40,454 nucleotides of DNA, taken from contig JASBRP010000020.1 of NCBI GenBank assembly GCA_030149365.1, positions 1 to 40,454 of the forward strand, read 5' to 3'. Position 1 is the first letter of the stretch. Every line of letters starts with the position of its first letter. A model generated the notes under the pieces. That model saw nothing but the letters and a program-made list of their open reading frames with translations, ran no database searches and was not told the origin of the DNA. Below, in pieces: positions 40,146 to 40,454 of this stretch. The stretch comes from Solimonas sp. (GTDB taxonomy: Bacteria > Pseudomonadota > Gammaproteobacteria > Nevskiales > Nevskiaceae). The position numbers and the translations under genes were made by a program.

Positions 40146-40454
40146 GGCGGGGGTGGGGCGTGTCGGGATGTGGGGGAATTATCCGCTTTTCTTGCTGGAA
40201 GGGGGCTGTTCTTTGGCGGGGGCCTCTGTGGACAACTGCTGCTGCGTTGCTGCCTCGGGCCTCCCCCTCTCCCGCCCTTCGGGCACCCTCTCCCGCAAGG
40301 GGAGAGGGAAGAATCTGTTTTGTCTTGGATGGCTTTTGCGCTGTGTGAGCGCAGCGAATGCATTTGATGTACCGGGTCCCCTTCCAGTAGCGCCTGCCTG
40401 GGGGTCGAGTGCAGGGTCGAGCCGGGCAGGAGCCCGGCCGAGGGGCCTCAGGCC
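40146..40454. promoter_or_regulatory. hemC upstream region and window end
   Basis: No gene is supported in this 309-bp end. On the minus strand GATAAT (complement of 40178-40183, five of six consensus) could be the hemC -10, though no good -35 was found. A REP-like hairpin lies at 40284-40306. The last 70 bp are GC-rich without a clear signal and probably belong to the next intergenic or a gene beyond the window. Confidence 0.35.
40284..40306. repeat. REP-like hairpin, 9-bp perfect stem
   Basis: CCCTCTCCC (40284-40292) pairs with GGGAGAGGG (40298-40306) around a 5-nt loop. The flanking CCCTCTCCCGCCCTTCGGG at 40264-40281 repeats the left arm. It is related to the hairpin at 222-247. Confidence 0.55.

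Noticed and set aside
1..40454. tRNA, rRNA, CRISPR array, transposase or integrase
   Set aside because: None was recognised; no regularly spaced direct repeats or mobile-element coding motifs were seen.

Overview
The window is about 40.5 kb of dense, GC-rich DNA, roughly two-thirds G+C judged by eye. It looks like a chromosomal segment of a gammaproteobacterium. The hemC-hemD-hemX-hemY order, MltD with two LysM domains, MscL, a DUF3336 patatin lipase and a CDP-glucoseen-reductase-type flavoprotein all fit that class. REP-like hairpins of the CCCTCTCCC/GGGAGAGGG type lie near both ends. Nevskiales/Solimonadaceae or Xanthomonadales is my guess, not something the sequence proves. I saw no tRNA, rRNA, CRISPR array or transposase gene.

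Layout. 1-7.5 kb holds housekeeping and hypothetical genes: an acyl-CoA thioesterase, an FAD/NAD(P)-binding protein with proline iminopeptidase, mltD followed by four small genes, and a DUF456 membrane protein. 7.6-26.2 kb is the centrepiece, an uninterrupted minus-strand tellurium-resistance/stress (Ter) locus of about 20 genes. 26.7-30.6 kb encodes MprF/LpiA and AcvB/VirJ, a lysyl-phosphatidylglycerol synthase and hydrolase pair. 30.7-36.1 kb holds a patatin phospholipase, a TetR regulator, a small winged-helix-like protein, mscL, an NAD-dependent epimerase and a 2Fe-2S flavoprotein reductase. 36.2-40.1 kb is the haem-synthesis operon hemCDXY.

The Ter locus, read 5' to 3' on the minus strand, has three blocks separated by two non-coding gaps of about 300 bp. 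Block 1 (26217 to 16634): DUF475 membrane protein, TerD, TerY, TerD, TerY, TerY with zinc ribbon, PP2C phosphatase, kinase with zinc ribbon, TerA-like double TerD protein, and a bacterial PH-domain membrane protein. Block 2 (16350 to 12841): TerD, a 60-aa membrane protein, a TerF-like TerD-VWA protein, AIM24 and TerD. Block 3 (12524 to 7615): ATP-grasp, phosphoribosyltransferase-TRSP, HAD phosphatase, StiP-type PRTase-PELOTA and a TIM-barrel C-C lyase. From what is known of these families, blocks 1 and 2 would form a Ca2+/metal-responsive phospho-signalling and scaffold complex at the membrane. Block 3 is the enzyme set proposed in the Ter literature to make a nucleoside-like metabolite. Translational coupling by ATGA/GTGA overlaps is common throughout.

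Most unusual signals: an Ig-like (He_PIG-type) domain on a proline-rich stalk inside the PP2C phosphatase; the two hairpin-rich non-coding gaps inside the Ter locus, one with mutually exclusive pairings; a near-perfect 20-bp palindrome in the Ter leader; a 59-bp palindrome with perfect 28-bp arms at the hemY 3' end; and divergent genes whose ATG codons overlap in the tetranucleotide CATG.
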